In this document: positions 16,747 to 25,158 of the stretch, one piece after another | Layout: each line of letters starts with the position of its first letter | Position numbering within the stretch: position 1 is the stretch's first letter | Assembly (NCBI RefSeq): GCF_000377645.1 | Contig: NZ_KB898478.1 | Coordinates: forward strand, 1 to 64,000 | Source: Thiomonas sp. FB-6 | GTDB lineage: Bacteria > Pseudomonadota > Gammaproteobacteria > Burkholderiales > Burkholderiaceae_C | Direction: 5' to 3' | Length of the DNA stretch: 64,000 nt | Translations under genes and position numbers: made by a program | Notes under the pieces: generated by a model | What the model was told of the DNA's origin: nothing | The model's database searches: none | What the model saw: only the letters and a program-made list of their open reading frames with translations

Positions 16747-18291
16747 TCAGCCCAGGCCTTCGAGCCCCTGATCGAAGGCCTTGCCGGAGGCGTCGGCCAG
16801 CGCGAGCTCGAGCAGCTCGGCCACGCGCTGCGCCGCGTCGGGACGGCCCAGCAGGCCGGCGCCGGCGGCGAGCAGGCGGTCGAAGCGGCTGCTGCCGCGC
16901 GCATGGGTGTCGGCATAGCCCTTGACCAGGCGGCGGCAACGCAGCAACTCCACCGCCAGCGCGTAGTCCTCGCGGGCCACTCGCTGCACCGTGTCCAGCC
17001 AGTGGCGCAGGTGCTCGCTTTCCTGGGCATGGCGCAGGCTGCCCCGGCGCCACCGCCGCAGCCCCGCCAGCAGGCGCAGCTGCAGGTAGCCCCCGAGGCG
17101 CATGGTGTGCAGGCGACGGCCCTTGCGAAACAGGCGTTCGCCGATGCGCCGCATGCGCGGCGACGCCAGCACGCGCCGGCCCAGCGCCTGCGGCAGCAGG
17201 CCGGCGATCTCCTCCAGGCGCGGATGCAGGTATTCCTCCACCCCGACCACGTCGTCGGAGCCGGCGTCGACCTCGCCGCGGATGCGCGCGAAGCGCTCCT
17301 CGCGGCTTTTCAGCTCGGCCACGCGGATGACGTCGTCGTAGGACATGGCCACCGCGATCCAGTGCGCGGCCTCGCGGCTGAGCGCATGGCCGGCGCGCCG
17401 CGCGGCCTCGCCCGCGTCGAGCGCGACCAGGCAGGCCACCGTGTCCAGGTAACGCACGGCATGGTCCAGGTCCTGGAAGTCCAGCGTGCGCTGCAGGCCC
17501 TCGCCCAGCATGTCCCAGGCCTCGGCGGGGAAGTCGCGCCGGATGCGATCCAGCAGGGGCTGCATGCGGGCGCTGGCAGCGCGATCGGGCAGCGCCCGCG
17601 GCGCGGTGACCATGGCGTCGGCGGCGAGCACCTGCGGCGCCGGCACGTCGCGCGCGCAGGCCTGCCCGGCGCGCAGCGCGCGCAGGCTGGGCTCCACGCC
17701 GACGCCGCTGTCGCGCACCACGGCCTCGAAGTCCTCCGGCTCGAAGGGCAGCGCGCCGCTGCCGGCAAGGGCTCCGAACAGGCTGGCGGAAATCACGCTG
17801 CCTGCCTGCACGGCCAGCGCCTGCATGTCGTCGGCGACCAGGCGTTGCGCGCTGGCGCGCACCTGCTCGATCACGCGCCGGCCGTCGGCCACGCCATTGC
17901 CCGGCACCATTTTCTCGGCCACCGCGAAGGCGCGGTGGGTGCTGGTGATCACGGTGGTGCGCGCGGGCGTGATGAAGCCGCGCTGCGCGGCGCGCCCGGC
18001 CTCCATCAGCTCGGCGGCGATCAGCACGTCGACATCCCCCGGCACCGGCATCTGCGCCAGCACCGGCGTGCGCCCCAGCGGGTCGGGCGGCACGAGTTCG
18101 ATGTAGTAGATCGTCGCCCCGGTGCGCTGCGCCACGCCGGCCACCGAGGTGGACTGCGCCACCCATCCCCGCCGCTCCGCCAGCGCGACGATCCAGTCGA
18201 CCAGCACGCCGCCGCCCTGCCCGCCCAGGGCCATGACGGCTACGTGGATCGGCGCCGGCTCCGGCACCGCATCGCGCGCGAGGGCGTTCAT
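16747..18291 (-). CDS. iorB: Indolepyruvate ferredoxin oxidoreductase beta-type subunit (long form with C-terminal DUF6537-like region)
   Basis: 514-residue partner of IorA. Residues about 15-205 form the gamma-type 2-oxoacid:acceptor oxidoreductase domain (VAVMALGGQGGGVLVDWI, then QRTGATIYYIEL). The rest (about 215-514) is the long C-terminal region found in fused IorB proteins, containing LGGYLQLRLLAGLRRWRRGS. IorAB oxidatively decarboxylates aryl 2-oxoacids to acyl-CoA with ferredoxin as acceptor. The ATG at 18291 overlaps the iorA stop by 4 bases, so the two are translationally coupled. In this aromatic cluster it may act on an aryl-glyoxylate rather than indolepyruvate; see findings. Confidence 0.88.
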   Translation of the reverse strand: MNALARDAVPEPAPIHVAVMALGGQGGGVLVDWIVALAERRGWVAQSTSVAGVAQRTGATIYYIELVPPDPLGRTPVLAQMPVPGDVDVLIAAELMEAGRAAQRGFITPARTTVITSTHRAFAVAEKMVPGNGVADGRRVIEQVRASAQRLVADDMQALAVQAGSVISASLFGALAGSGALPFEPEDFEAVVRDSGVGVEPSLRALRAGQACARDVPAPQVLAADAMVTAPRALPDRAASARMQPLLDRIRRDFPAEAWDMLGEGLQRTLDFQDLDHAVRYLDTVACLVALDAGEAARRAGHALSREAAHWIAVAMSYDDVIRVAELKSREERFARIRGEVDAGSDDVVGVEEYLHPRLEEIAGLLPQALGRRVLASPRMRRIGERLFRKGRRLHTMRLGGYLQLRLLAGLRRWRRGSLRHAQESEHLRHWLDTVQRVAREDYALAVELLRCRRLVKGYADTHARGSSRFDRLLAAGAGLLGRPDAAQRVAELLELALADASGKAFDQGLEGLG

Positions 18292-20516
18292 CGCGCCACC
18301 TGCGAGGGGAAGGTCGACGGGTACACGGCCAGGCGCGAGCGCCGCGCGCGGGCGCGGCGCTGCAGCCAGCCGATCAGCGCCGTCTGCGCGCGCCGCCAGG
18401 CAGCTTCCCAGGCGCCGGGGTTGTGCACCTTGTGCGCCTTGTAGAAGGAGGGGCACAGCACCGCGGCGTCGGCCGCCTCGCCGCAATGCCCGCAGGCCAC
18501 GCATTGCTCGTCCACGCGCGCCACCGGGTCGGGCTTGAGCGCGTCGCCGCTGGGTGCCAGGGTCAGGCTGGGGCAGCCCGACACGCGCATGCAGGCGTGG
18601 TCCCCGCTGCACACCGCCGCGTCCACCCCGAAGCGCTCGCGCAACTCGCGCCGGCCCTCGCGGATGGCCGCGGCCTTGCGCGGGCGCTCGCGACGCTGGC
18701 GGTTGAGCATGCACTCGCTTTGCGCGATGATGACCTTGGGCCCGGCGTAGTCGGTTCTCAGGGCTTCGCGCAGCACCTCGCGCATGCGCGCCACGTCGTA
18801 GGTGCGATCCACCGTGCGCACCCACGTCACGCCCACGCCGCGCACCGCCTGCTCGATGGCGTGCATGGTGCTGCGATGGGGATTTTCGACGCGCGAGGAA
18901 GGGATGTCCTGGCCGCCAGTGGCGGCCGAGTAGTTGTTGTCGACGATCACGAACACGTTGTCGTGCTGGTTGAACACGGCGTTGCCGATGCCCGAGGCCA
19001 GCCCGTTGTGCCAGAAGCCGCCGTCGCCCATGAAGGCCACGGCGCGCTTGCCCGCGCCCAGCAGCTTGCCGGCGTTGAAGGCGGAGGCGCTGGAGGCCCC
19101 CAGGCCGTAGCCCATGGTGGTGGCGCCGATGGAAAACGGCGGCATGATCGAGAACAGGTGGCAGCCGATGTCGGCCGACACGTGGTGCTCGCCGAGCTCG
19201 CCCTCGACCAGCTTGAAGGACGAGAAGATGGGTCGCTCCGGGCAGCCCACGCACAGGCCCGGCGGGCGCTGCGGCAGCAGGCTCCAGTCGGCGACGGGGG
19301 CGGTGACGGGCGCGGGTTCGGAGTTCGCGGCCACGGCCCCGTTCATGCGCCGCGGCAGCCCCAGGGGAACTTCGGCGGCGAAGGCCGCCGGGTGGTGGCG
19401 CTCCAGGAAGCCGCGCAGGCCCTGCTCCACCACGGCGACCGTGTAGTCGCCGCCCAGCGGCAGCAGGTCCTTGCCGTGCAGCGCGACCTGCACCTCGTTG
19501 CGCCGCAGGATGGTGTTGAGGTTCTGCTCCAGGTAGTCGGGCTGGCCTTCCTCGACCAGGCACACGGCCCGCTTGCCACGGCAAAAGCGCAGCACTTCGT
19601 CGTCGACCAGCGGATAGACCGCGTTGAGCACGTACAGCGGTACCCGGCTGTTGCCCCACAGGTCGGCCAGACCCAGGCGACGCAGCGCGCGCAGGGTGTT
19701 GTTGTACAGCCCGCCCGGCACGATGACGCCCAGGTGCTCCAGGTCGCCGTCGAAGACCTCGTTGAGCCCGCGCTCCTGGATGAAGCGCACGGCGGCCGGC
19801 CAGCGCCGGCGCACTTTCTCCTGCTCGTGCAGGAAGGAAGCCGGAGGCAGCACGATGCGCTCCAGATCGCGCCGCGGATGCTCCAGCGCCTCCTTGAGGC
19901 TGTAGGCCGGACGCCGGTTCTCGGCGGTGACGAAACTGCCGTGCAGGTGACAGGAGCGGATGCGCAGTTGCAGGAACACCGGCGTGTTGCTGGCCTCGGA
20001 GAGCTCGAAGCCGTCGTGCACGGCCTTCACGATGCTCGGCAGGTTCGGGCGCGGGTCGAGCAACCACATCTGCGACTTCATGGCGAAGCCGTGGGTGCGC
20101 TCCTGCATGATCGACGAGCCCTCGCCGTAGTCCTCGCCGACGATGACCAGCGCGCCCCCGGTGACCCCGCCGGAGGCCAGGTTCGCCAACGCGTCGCTGG
20201 CCACGTTGGTGCCCACGGTGGACTTCCAGGTGACCGCGCCGCGCACCGGATAGTGCACCGAAGCGGACAGCGCCGCGGCCGCGCCGGCCTCGCTGGCGGC
20301 GGGCTCGAAGTACACCCCCATCTCCTCCAGCAGCGGCTGGGCGTCGGACAGCACGTCCATCAGGTGGGAGATGGGTGAGCCCTGGTAGCCGGTGACGTAG
20401 CCGACACCCGCCTCCAGCAGCGCCTTGGTCACCGCCAGGATACCCTCGCCGCGGAAGGTCGTGCCGGCGGGAACCCGCAGCTGCTCGACCTCGCGGGCGA
20501 ATGAACGTTCTGCCAT
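18288..20516 (-). CDS. iorA: Indolepyruvate ferredoxin oxidoreductase alpha-type subunit
   Basis: 742-residue thiamine-diphosphate enzyme subunit. The N-terminal third carries the pyrimidine-binding domain (FRGEGILAVTKALLEAGVGY, GYQGSPISHLMD). The diphosphate/Mg site is GDGGFWHNGLASGIGN with VDNNYSAATGGQ downstream, near residue 515. The C-terminal 110 residues hold iron-sulfur cysteines: CSGDHACMRVSGC, then CVACGHCGEAADAAVLC. It is longer than archaeal IorA (about 600-650) because of the inserted middle section and the basic C-terminal tail. Paired with iorB on the minus strand, 15 bases before the outer-membrane channel gene. Likely product: an aryl-acyl-CoA from an aryl 2-oxoacid. Confidence 0.9.
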   Translation of the reverse strand: MAERSFAREVEQLRVPAGTTFRGEGILAVTKALLEAGVGYVTGYQGSPISHLMDVLSDAQPLLEEMGVYFEPAASEAGAAAALSASVHYPVRGAVTWKSTVGTNVASDALANLASGGVTGGALVIVGEDYGEGSSIMQERTHGFAMKSQMWLLDPRPNLPSIVKAVHDGFELSEASNTPVFLQLRIRSCHLHGSFVTAENRRPAYSLKEALEHPRRDLERIVLPPASFLHEQEKVRRRWPAAVRFIQERGLNEVFDGDLEHLGVIVPGGLYNNTLRALRRLGLADLWGNSRVPLYVLNAVYPLVDDEVLRFCRGKRAVCLVEEGQPDYLEQNLNTILRRNEVQVALHGKDLLPLGGDYTVAVVEQGLRGFLERHHPAAFAAEVPLGLPRRMNGAVAANSEPAPVTAPVADWSLLPQRPPGLCVGCPERPIFSSFKLVEGELGEHHVSADIGCHLFSIMPPFSIGATTMGYGLGASSASAFNAGKLLGAGKRAVAFMGDGGFWHNGLASGIGNAVFNQHDNVFVIVDNNYSAATGGQDIPSSRVENPHRSTMHAIEQAVRGVGVTWVRTVDRTYDVARMREVLREALRTDYAGPKVIIAQSECMLNRQRRERPRKAAAIREGRRELRERFGVDAAVCSGDHACMRVSGCPSLTLAPSGDALKPDPVARVDEQCVACGHCGEAADAAVLCPSFYKAHKVHNPGAWEAAWRRAQTALIGWLQRRARARRSRLAVYPSTFPSQVAR

Positions 20517-20531
20517 CGCGCGCCGTCCTCC

Positions 20532-21530
20532 TCAGAAGGGATGCACCCAGTGCACGTTGAGCACCGTGCCGCGGACATGGTTCTTGGCCTGCACCTGGTC
20601 GTACAGGTTCACGAACCACATGTTCCGCTCGTTGGCCTGCCAGTACAAGCCGGGGCCGATGGCCAGCACCTCGGCCTTGCCGGTGTCGCCGTAGGGCATG
20701 GCCACCGGCGTGCTGCCGGTCTTCCAGTCATAGCTGTCGTTGGTCAACTGCTGGAAGTAGTAGCCGTTCAGCCCCACGTGCAGCTGCGGGTTCAGCGCGT
20801 ACGAGCCGGTGAAGTTCACCCACATCGCCTGCCCCGCCTTGGAGCTGGTCAGGCCCAGGTGGGCCGGGTCGCGCGGGTTCTTGTTGGACAGGTTGTACAG
20901 GTAGTTCAGGCGCCAGCTGATCTCGGTCTTGGGCGTGGGCAGCCAGGTGCCCGACCAGTACGGGTTGAGCGACCAGAAGCCCGAGCCGGGGTTGATGTCG
21001 GTGTTCGAGCTGTACTGCCCGGTGGGCACGATTACGTCGAATTCCACGCGCTGCGAGTACACGGGGCGCCCGCCGCTGATCACCGGGTTGAACTGCAGGT
21101 AGGCCCCCAGCGTGAGGTCGCCCACGCCGTCCTGCGAGTCCAGCGTGGTCGGCGAGCCCGCGCCGAAGGAGGTGTTGAAGTGCAGGATCGGCAGCAGCCC
21201 GGTGAAACCCAGGTGCGCGTCGCCACCGAAGAAGGTCTTGTCGGTGGTGTAGGCCAGCTGGTTGAGCATCAGGAACACGTCGATGCTCGGGCTCTTGAAG
21301 CCCGGCGACTCGTTGCCGTTGTTGTCGTCGATGCGGTCGTAGTGCTGGTACTGGTAGTAGCCCAGGTAGGCCAGCCCCGGCTTGGTGGCGCCGAAGCCGT
21401 CGAAAAAGCTCGTGCCGCCGGTGTTGATGCCCGCCGGCTCCAGGTTGCCGGCATGCGCGGCGGGCAGCGCAAGGGCCGCCCCCAGGAACAGCGCGCCGGT
21501 GGCGAGCTTGTGGAAAATCTTGGTAGTCAT
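20532..21530 (-). CDS. Outer-membrane channel of the phenol-degradation MetA/SphA type
   Basis: 332 residues with a clear Sec signal peptide (FHKLATGALFLGAALALPAAHA, cut after about residue 27) and a barrel-like body of alternating aromatic and polar strands. It ends in phenylalanine (WVHPF), as outer-membrane beta-barrels do. The pattern matches the Phenol_MetA_deg family, found in operons for aromatic or hydrophobic substrates and thought to help uptake through the outer membrane. It lies between cyclase 1 and iorA in a minus-strand run, so it probably serves the same substrate. Confidence 0.85.
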   Translation of the reverse strand: MTTKIFHKLATGALFLGAALALPAAHAGNLEPAGINTGGTSFFDGFGATKPGLAYLGYYQYQHYDRIDDNNGNESPGFKSPSIDVFLMLNQLAYTTDKTFFGGDAHLGFTGLLPILHFNTSFGAGSPTTLDSQDGVGDLTLGAYLQFNPVISGGRPVYSQRVEFDVIVPTGQYSSNTDINPGSGFWSLNPYWSGTWLPTPKTEISWRLNYLYNLSNKNPRDPAHLGLTSSKAGQAMWVNFTGSYALNPQLHVGLNGYYFQQLTNDSYDWKTGSTPVAMPYGDTGKAEVLAIGPGLYWQANERNMWFVNLYDQVQAKNHVRGTVLNVHWVHPF

Positions 21531-21570
21531 CGGCTTGTCTCCTTGAGTTGTTTTGTCGGGTTTCGCGGCT

Positions 21571-22353
21571 TCAGTCCTGCACCAGCGCCAGGACCCGCAG
21601 CGGAGAGCCCGAGCCCTGCTCGATCTTCAGGGGCGCGCTGAGGATCAGCGCGCCCTTCGGGGGCAGCTGGTCCAGGTTCTTCAGGCACTGCAGGCCGTAC
21701 TTGTTGGCCCCGTGCATCAGCGTGTGGCAGGGATAGGGCAGCGGCCAGGCGTAGGACTGGCCGGCGTCGGTGTTGATGGTCTCCACGCCGAAGCCCTGCA
21801 CGTCGCGCTCGCGGATCAGCCACTCCACGGTCTGCTGGGTCGGCCCCGGGGTGTGCGCGCCGTCCTCGCGCATGTTCAGGAAGGCGGCCGGGTCGCTCAC
21901 CCGGCGCGACCAGTCGGTGCGGAACACCAGCCAGGAGCCGGCGGCGATGCGCCCATGGCGGGCCTCCCAGGCCTGCAGGAAGTCCACGGTGAGCAGCCAG
22001 TCGGGATCGGCGGCGACCTCGGCGCTTGCGTCGACCACGCAGGCCGGCGCGATGAATCGCCGCGGTTCGATGGTGTCCACGGTGTTGGCCGCGTGGTCCT
22101 TGCCGGTGACCCAGTGGGCCGGCGCGTCGAAGTGCGTGCCGGTGTGTTCGCCGCAGGAGAAGTTGTTCCAGTACCAGGCCGGACCCTGCTCGTCGTAATG
22201 GCTGATGCGCTCGCGCTTGAAGCCCCACACCTGGCCGAACTGCGGGGGCAGCTGCAGGGGAGGGAATTCCTCGTTCAGGGTCTGGGTCAGGTCGACCACG
22301 CGGATCGAGCCGGCGGCCAGGGCGGAGGCGAAGGCGGAAAGTTGCTCGGGCAT
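21571..22353 (-). CDS. Cyclase-family metal hydrolase 1 (isatin hydrolase / kynurenine formamidase type)
   Basis: 260-residue hydrolase of the cyclase family (PF04199). The metal-binding signature H-x-G-T-H-x-D-x3-H is intact: His70, His74, Asp76 and His80 in GEHTGTHFDAPAH. Known members are kynurenine formamidase and isatin hydrolase, which open an amide in an indole-derived compound using Mn or Zn. No signal peptide. It is strongly similar to the second copy at 45454-46287 (shared stretches WYWNNFSCGEHTGTHFDAP and GSGSPLRVLAL). It lies between an FAD oxidoreductase and the outer-membrane channel. Isatin opening is favoured by the 2-aminobenzoyl-CoA genes nearby, but the family does not prove the substrate. 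Confidence 0.85.
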   Translation of the reverse strand: MPEQLSAFASALAAGSIRVVDLTQTLNEEFPPLQLPPQFGQVWGFKRERISHYDEQGPAWYWNNFSCGEHTGTHFDAPAHWVTGKDHAANTVDTIEPRRFIAPACVVDASAEVAADPDWLLTVDFLQAWEARHGRIAAGSWLVFRTDWSRRVSDPAAFLNMREDGAHTPGPTQQTVEWLIRERDVQGFGVETINTDAGQSYAWPLPYPCHTLMHGANKYGLQCLKNLDQLPPKGALILSAPLKIEQGSGSPLRVLALVQD

Positions 22354-22420
22354 GCGTGTCTCCTCGTCGGAAGGGTTGAGAGTCGTGGGGTCCGGCCTCG
22401 GGCGGCTTCGGGCCGCGGCT

Positions 22421-24022
22421 TCAGTGCCGGCCCAGCAGGCTGGCCACGTGAACGCCCGAGGTTCCGCCCAGGCCCGGACCGGGGTGGGTGGAGGCGCCTA
22501 TGTGCCACAGGTGCGCGATGGGCGTCTCGTGGTTGCGCTGCCCGCGCAGCGGGCGCCACAGGAAGGATTGGTCGAGCCCGCAGTCGCCGCCGTAGGGATC
22601 GCCGCCGACCAGATTGATGTTCAGGCGCTCCAGGTCGGCTGGGGACAGCACGCTGCGCCCGAGGATGCTGGCGGGCAGGTTCGGCGCGTGGCGGGCGACG
22701 GCCGCGAGCACCCGGTCGGCGTAGGCTTCGCGCAGCGCCGGGGTCCAGCCCGCGGCGGGATCCACGGCGATCTCGCCGGCCGCGTCGCCGCGCGGCTCGC
22801 GCGGGCATTCGGGCAACTGGATCCACAGGATGTAGCGCCCCGCGGGTGCTCGGCTGGGGTCCACCGCGGTGGGCTGGGCCACGCAGATGGTGGGATGCGC
22901 CGGCAGCAGCCCGCGCTCGGCTTCGTTGACGGCGCGCGACACGGCGTTCGCCCCGCCGCTCAGGTGCAGGTAGGTGGCGCTGCCCAGTTCCGCGTCGGGC
23001 CAGCGAGGCGCCTCCGACAAGGCGAGGTGGATCTGCATGTTGCCCTTGCCGTAGCGGTAGGCGCGCGCCTGTTGCAGCACCTCGGGCGGCAGCGTCTGCT
23101 CGGACAGCAGGCGCAGGTACAGCTGGGTGGGCGTGACGCTGCACACCACGTCGGAGGCCAGCAGTTCGCGCCCGTCACGCAGGCGCACGCCGCGCGCCCG
23201 GCCGCCCTGCACCAGCACCTGCTCCACGTCGGCGCCGGTCTCCAGGCGTCCGCCGGCCTGCTCGATCAGACTGCGCAGCGCGCGCACCGTGCCGGCGTTG
23301 CCCCCCTTGACCAGGGGCATGCCCACGGCCTCCAGCGTGAAGGCGACCACCTTGTCCATCAGCGCCGACACCGGAGAGTCCGGGCCGAGTCCGGTGTGCA
23401 GGGTCCATGGCGCCAGCAGTGCGGCGATCGGCGAATCGACATCGCCGAAGGCCCGCTGCAGCCAGGCGCGCGCCGGCTCGAGGGCGGCGCCGAAAAAGCC
23501 CGACAGCGGCAAGGCGCCCTGCTTCCAGGCCTTGCGCGCGAGCAGTTTGGCGGTGGGCCAGCGCCACAGCTCCTGGCCCAGCAGGGCGAACACGAGTTCC
23601 GCGTTGTCCTGCACCTCGGCCATCGCCGCCGCGTAGGCGGCGCCTGCCCCCGGCCGGCAGGCCTCGAAGGCCTGCACGTTGCGCTCGCGCGAGGTGGACA
23701 GCACCAGGCTGCGACCGTCGGGCAGCAGCACCCCGGTCGGAGTGTCGTTGTTGCAGTATTCCATCCCCGCCTGGCGCATCGCCTCGCCCAGGGCCGCGTG
23801 CGCCGGGCCGACCACGAACAAGGGGTGCGCGGTGGACAGGGTGTCGTGCGCGAAACCGGGCAGGGTCAGCTCGTCGGTGCGGATGCAGCCTCCATGCACC
23901 TGCTCGCGTTCGAGCACGTGCACGCGCCGCCCGTCGCGCGCCAGCAGCGCGGCGCAGACCAGGGAGTTGATGCCGCTGCCCACGAGCAGCACGTCGACGG
24001 AGCGGGAGCTTGGGGTTTGCAT
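22421..24022 (-). CDS. FAD-dependent oxidoreductase (phytoene-desaturase-like)
   Basis: 533-residue flavoprotein. It begins with the dinucleotide-binding motif VLLVGSGINSLVCAALLARDG (residues 11-31) and the FAD-contacting LEREQVHGGCIRTDELTLPGF, and ends with the family signature GLGGTSGVHVASLL that closes the FAD site. It resembles carotenoid desaturases and related amine or hydroxyl oxidases, which dehydrogenate C-C, C-N or C-O bonds. It heads the minus-strand run with cyclase 1, the outer-membrane channel and iorAB, divergent from the frameshifted AraC gene. It might oxidise a hydroxy-oxindole to isatin or a side-chain alcohol; that is a guess from neighbours. Confidence 0.82.
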   Translation of the reverse strand: MQTPSSRSVDVLLVGSGINSLVCAALLARDGRRVHVLEREQVHGGCIRTDELTLPGFAHDTLSTAHPLFVVGPAHAALGEAMRQAGMEYCNNDTPTGVLLPDGRSLVLSTSRERNVQAFEACRPGAGAAYAAAMAEVQDNAELVFALLGQELWRWPTAKLLARKAWKQGALPLSGFFGAALEPARAWLQRAFGDVDSPIAALLAPWTLHTGLGPDSPVSALMDKVVAFTLEAVGMPLVKGGNAGTVRALRSLIEQAGGRLETGADVEQVLVQGGRARGVRLRDGRELLASDVVCSVTPTQLYLRLLSEQTLPPEVLQQARAYRYGKGNMQIHLALSEAPRWPDAELGSATYLHLSGGANAVSRAVNEAERGLLPAHPTICVAQPTAVDPSRAPAGRYILWIQLPECPREPRGDAAGEIAVDPAAGWTPALREAYADRVLAAVARHAPNLPASILGRSVLSPADLERLNINLVGGDPYGGDCGLDQSFLWRPLRGQRNHETPIAHLWHIGASTHPGPGLGGTSGVHVASLLGRH

Positions 24023-24127
24023 GCCGGGAATGCTGCCGGGTCGGCGAGAAAGACACTATCCGCAAAGCGCGCATCGGGTACCTCGCGGCATCCGATTTAC
24101 GCAGGAATATCGCGAACTTCTCGTTGA

Positions 24128-24144
24128 CTAGGGATACCACCTAG
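24128..24144. repeat. Short inverted repeat in the FAD-oxidoreductase/AraC divergent region
   Basis: CTAGG-GATACCA-CCTAG is a 5-base inverted repeat 19 bases before the AraC start and about 105 bases from the FAD gene start. The 140-base region between the genes is less GC-rich than its surroundings. It also holds CCGATTTACGCA (24092-24103), related to the repeats at 10545-10578. Possible regulator-binding site; evidence is weak. Confidence 0.3.
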
Positions 24145-24162
24145 CCCGACGCCGGAGGGCTG

Positions 24163-25126
24163 ATGGATACTTTCCCAAGACTCAGCCCACGCAGGTGCCG
24201 CCCGGCGGCGCCCCGCCCGCGCCCCATGGAACTCTCCGCACCGACGGCCGCCAGCGGGCTTCCGCTGGATGGCTTTCCCTTCCTGCGCAGCAGCGACCCC
24301 GAGGAGGTCAGCCTGCGCATGGGCGCCGTGTTCTCGCCCCATCGCCTGGCGCTCGGCCCCGGCCGGCAGGCGCTGCGCGTGCGCCACAACCAACTCGCGC
24401 TGGGGGAGATCTCGGTGAACGCGCTGGCCTACGAGGCCGATGTGCTGATCGATCCGGGCGCGCGCGGGGACTTCTACATGGTGCAACTGCCCCTCAGCGG
24501 GCGCGCCGAACTGCACTGCGACGCTCAGCGCGTGGGCGTGGACGACCGCACCCTCAGCGTCCTGCAGCCGCATGCGGTGAGCCTGATGCGCTGGAGCAAG
24601 GACTGCTCGATGATCCTTCTGCGCGTGCCGCGCGGCGCGGTGGAGCGCGAGGCGGACCACCACGCCGGCGCTGCCGCGCCGCGTTTCGCGCTGTCGCGCA
24701 GCCGGCAGGATGCCGAGGTCGACGCCTGGTGGCAGGCCGCGCTGGACCTGATCCTGAACCTGGACCGCCACGCCGAGGCCTGGATGCGCCACGCCGCGGC
24801 GCGCGCGCGAGTACATCCACGCCCATCTGGACCAGGCGCTGAGCCTGGGCGCCATCGCGCGCGACGCCTGCGTGAGCCCACGCACCCTGGAAACCGCGTT
24901 CAAGGGCCATTTCGAGTTGTCTCCCCTGGCCTACGCGCGGCGCCAGCGCCTGCTGGCCGCGCGCGCCGCGCTGCGCGACCCGACCTGCGAGTCGTCGGTG
25001 ACCCAGATCGCGCTGGCCCACGGCTTCGTGCACATGAGCCGCTTCGCGGCCCAGTACCGCCAGGCCTTCGGCGTCAGCCCCTCGGACACCTTGCGAAGTA
25101 ATCGTTTAGGTGTCAACCATTCTTGA
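24163..25126 (+). pseudogene. AraC-family transcriptional regulator 2, interrupted by a frameshift
   Basis: The first 215 or so codons encode an effector-binding domain like that of AraC regulator 1 (FYMVQLPLSGRAELHCDAQR). Near 24800, inside a run of alternating GC (about 24798-24809), the frame is lost. The missing continuation is in the +1 frame: EYIHAHLDQALSLGAIARDA, then VSPRTLETAF, and a second HTH ending AQYRQAFGVSPSD, with a stop at 25124-25126. Adding or removing one GC unit or a single base would restore one protein of about 320 residues. Both halves are well conserved, so this is a recent mutation, a phase-variable tract or a sequence error. The ATG at 24163 has a good GGAGG site. 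It would control the divergent FAD gene run or the downstream ligase. Confidence 0.8.
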
Positions 25127-25131
25127 CTAAA
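25113..25131. promoter_or_regulatory. MarR operator candidate upstream of the CoA ligase
   Basis: TCAAC-N9-CTAAA, lying across the end of the AraC gene and just before the CoA ligase start at 25159. The same pattern with identical spacing recurs at 27411-27429 before the monooxygenase/reductase gene; 13 of 20 bases agree over the whole site. It also holds partial dyad symmetry (GTCAA and TTGAC). The MarR gene between the two sites is the obvious candidate binder. Inference. Confidence 0.45.
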
Positions 25132-25158
25132 GGACTTCCGCGTGCTCCACTGGGAGCC

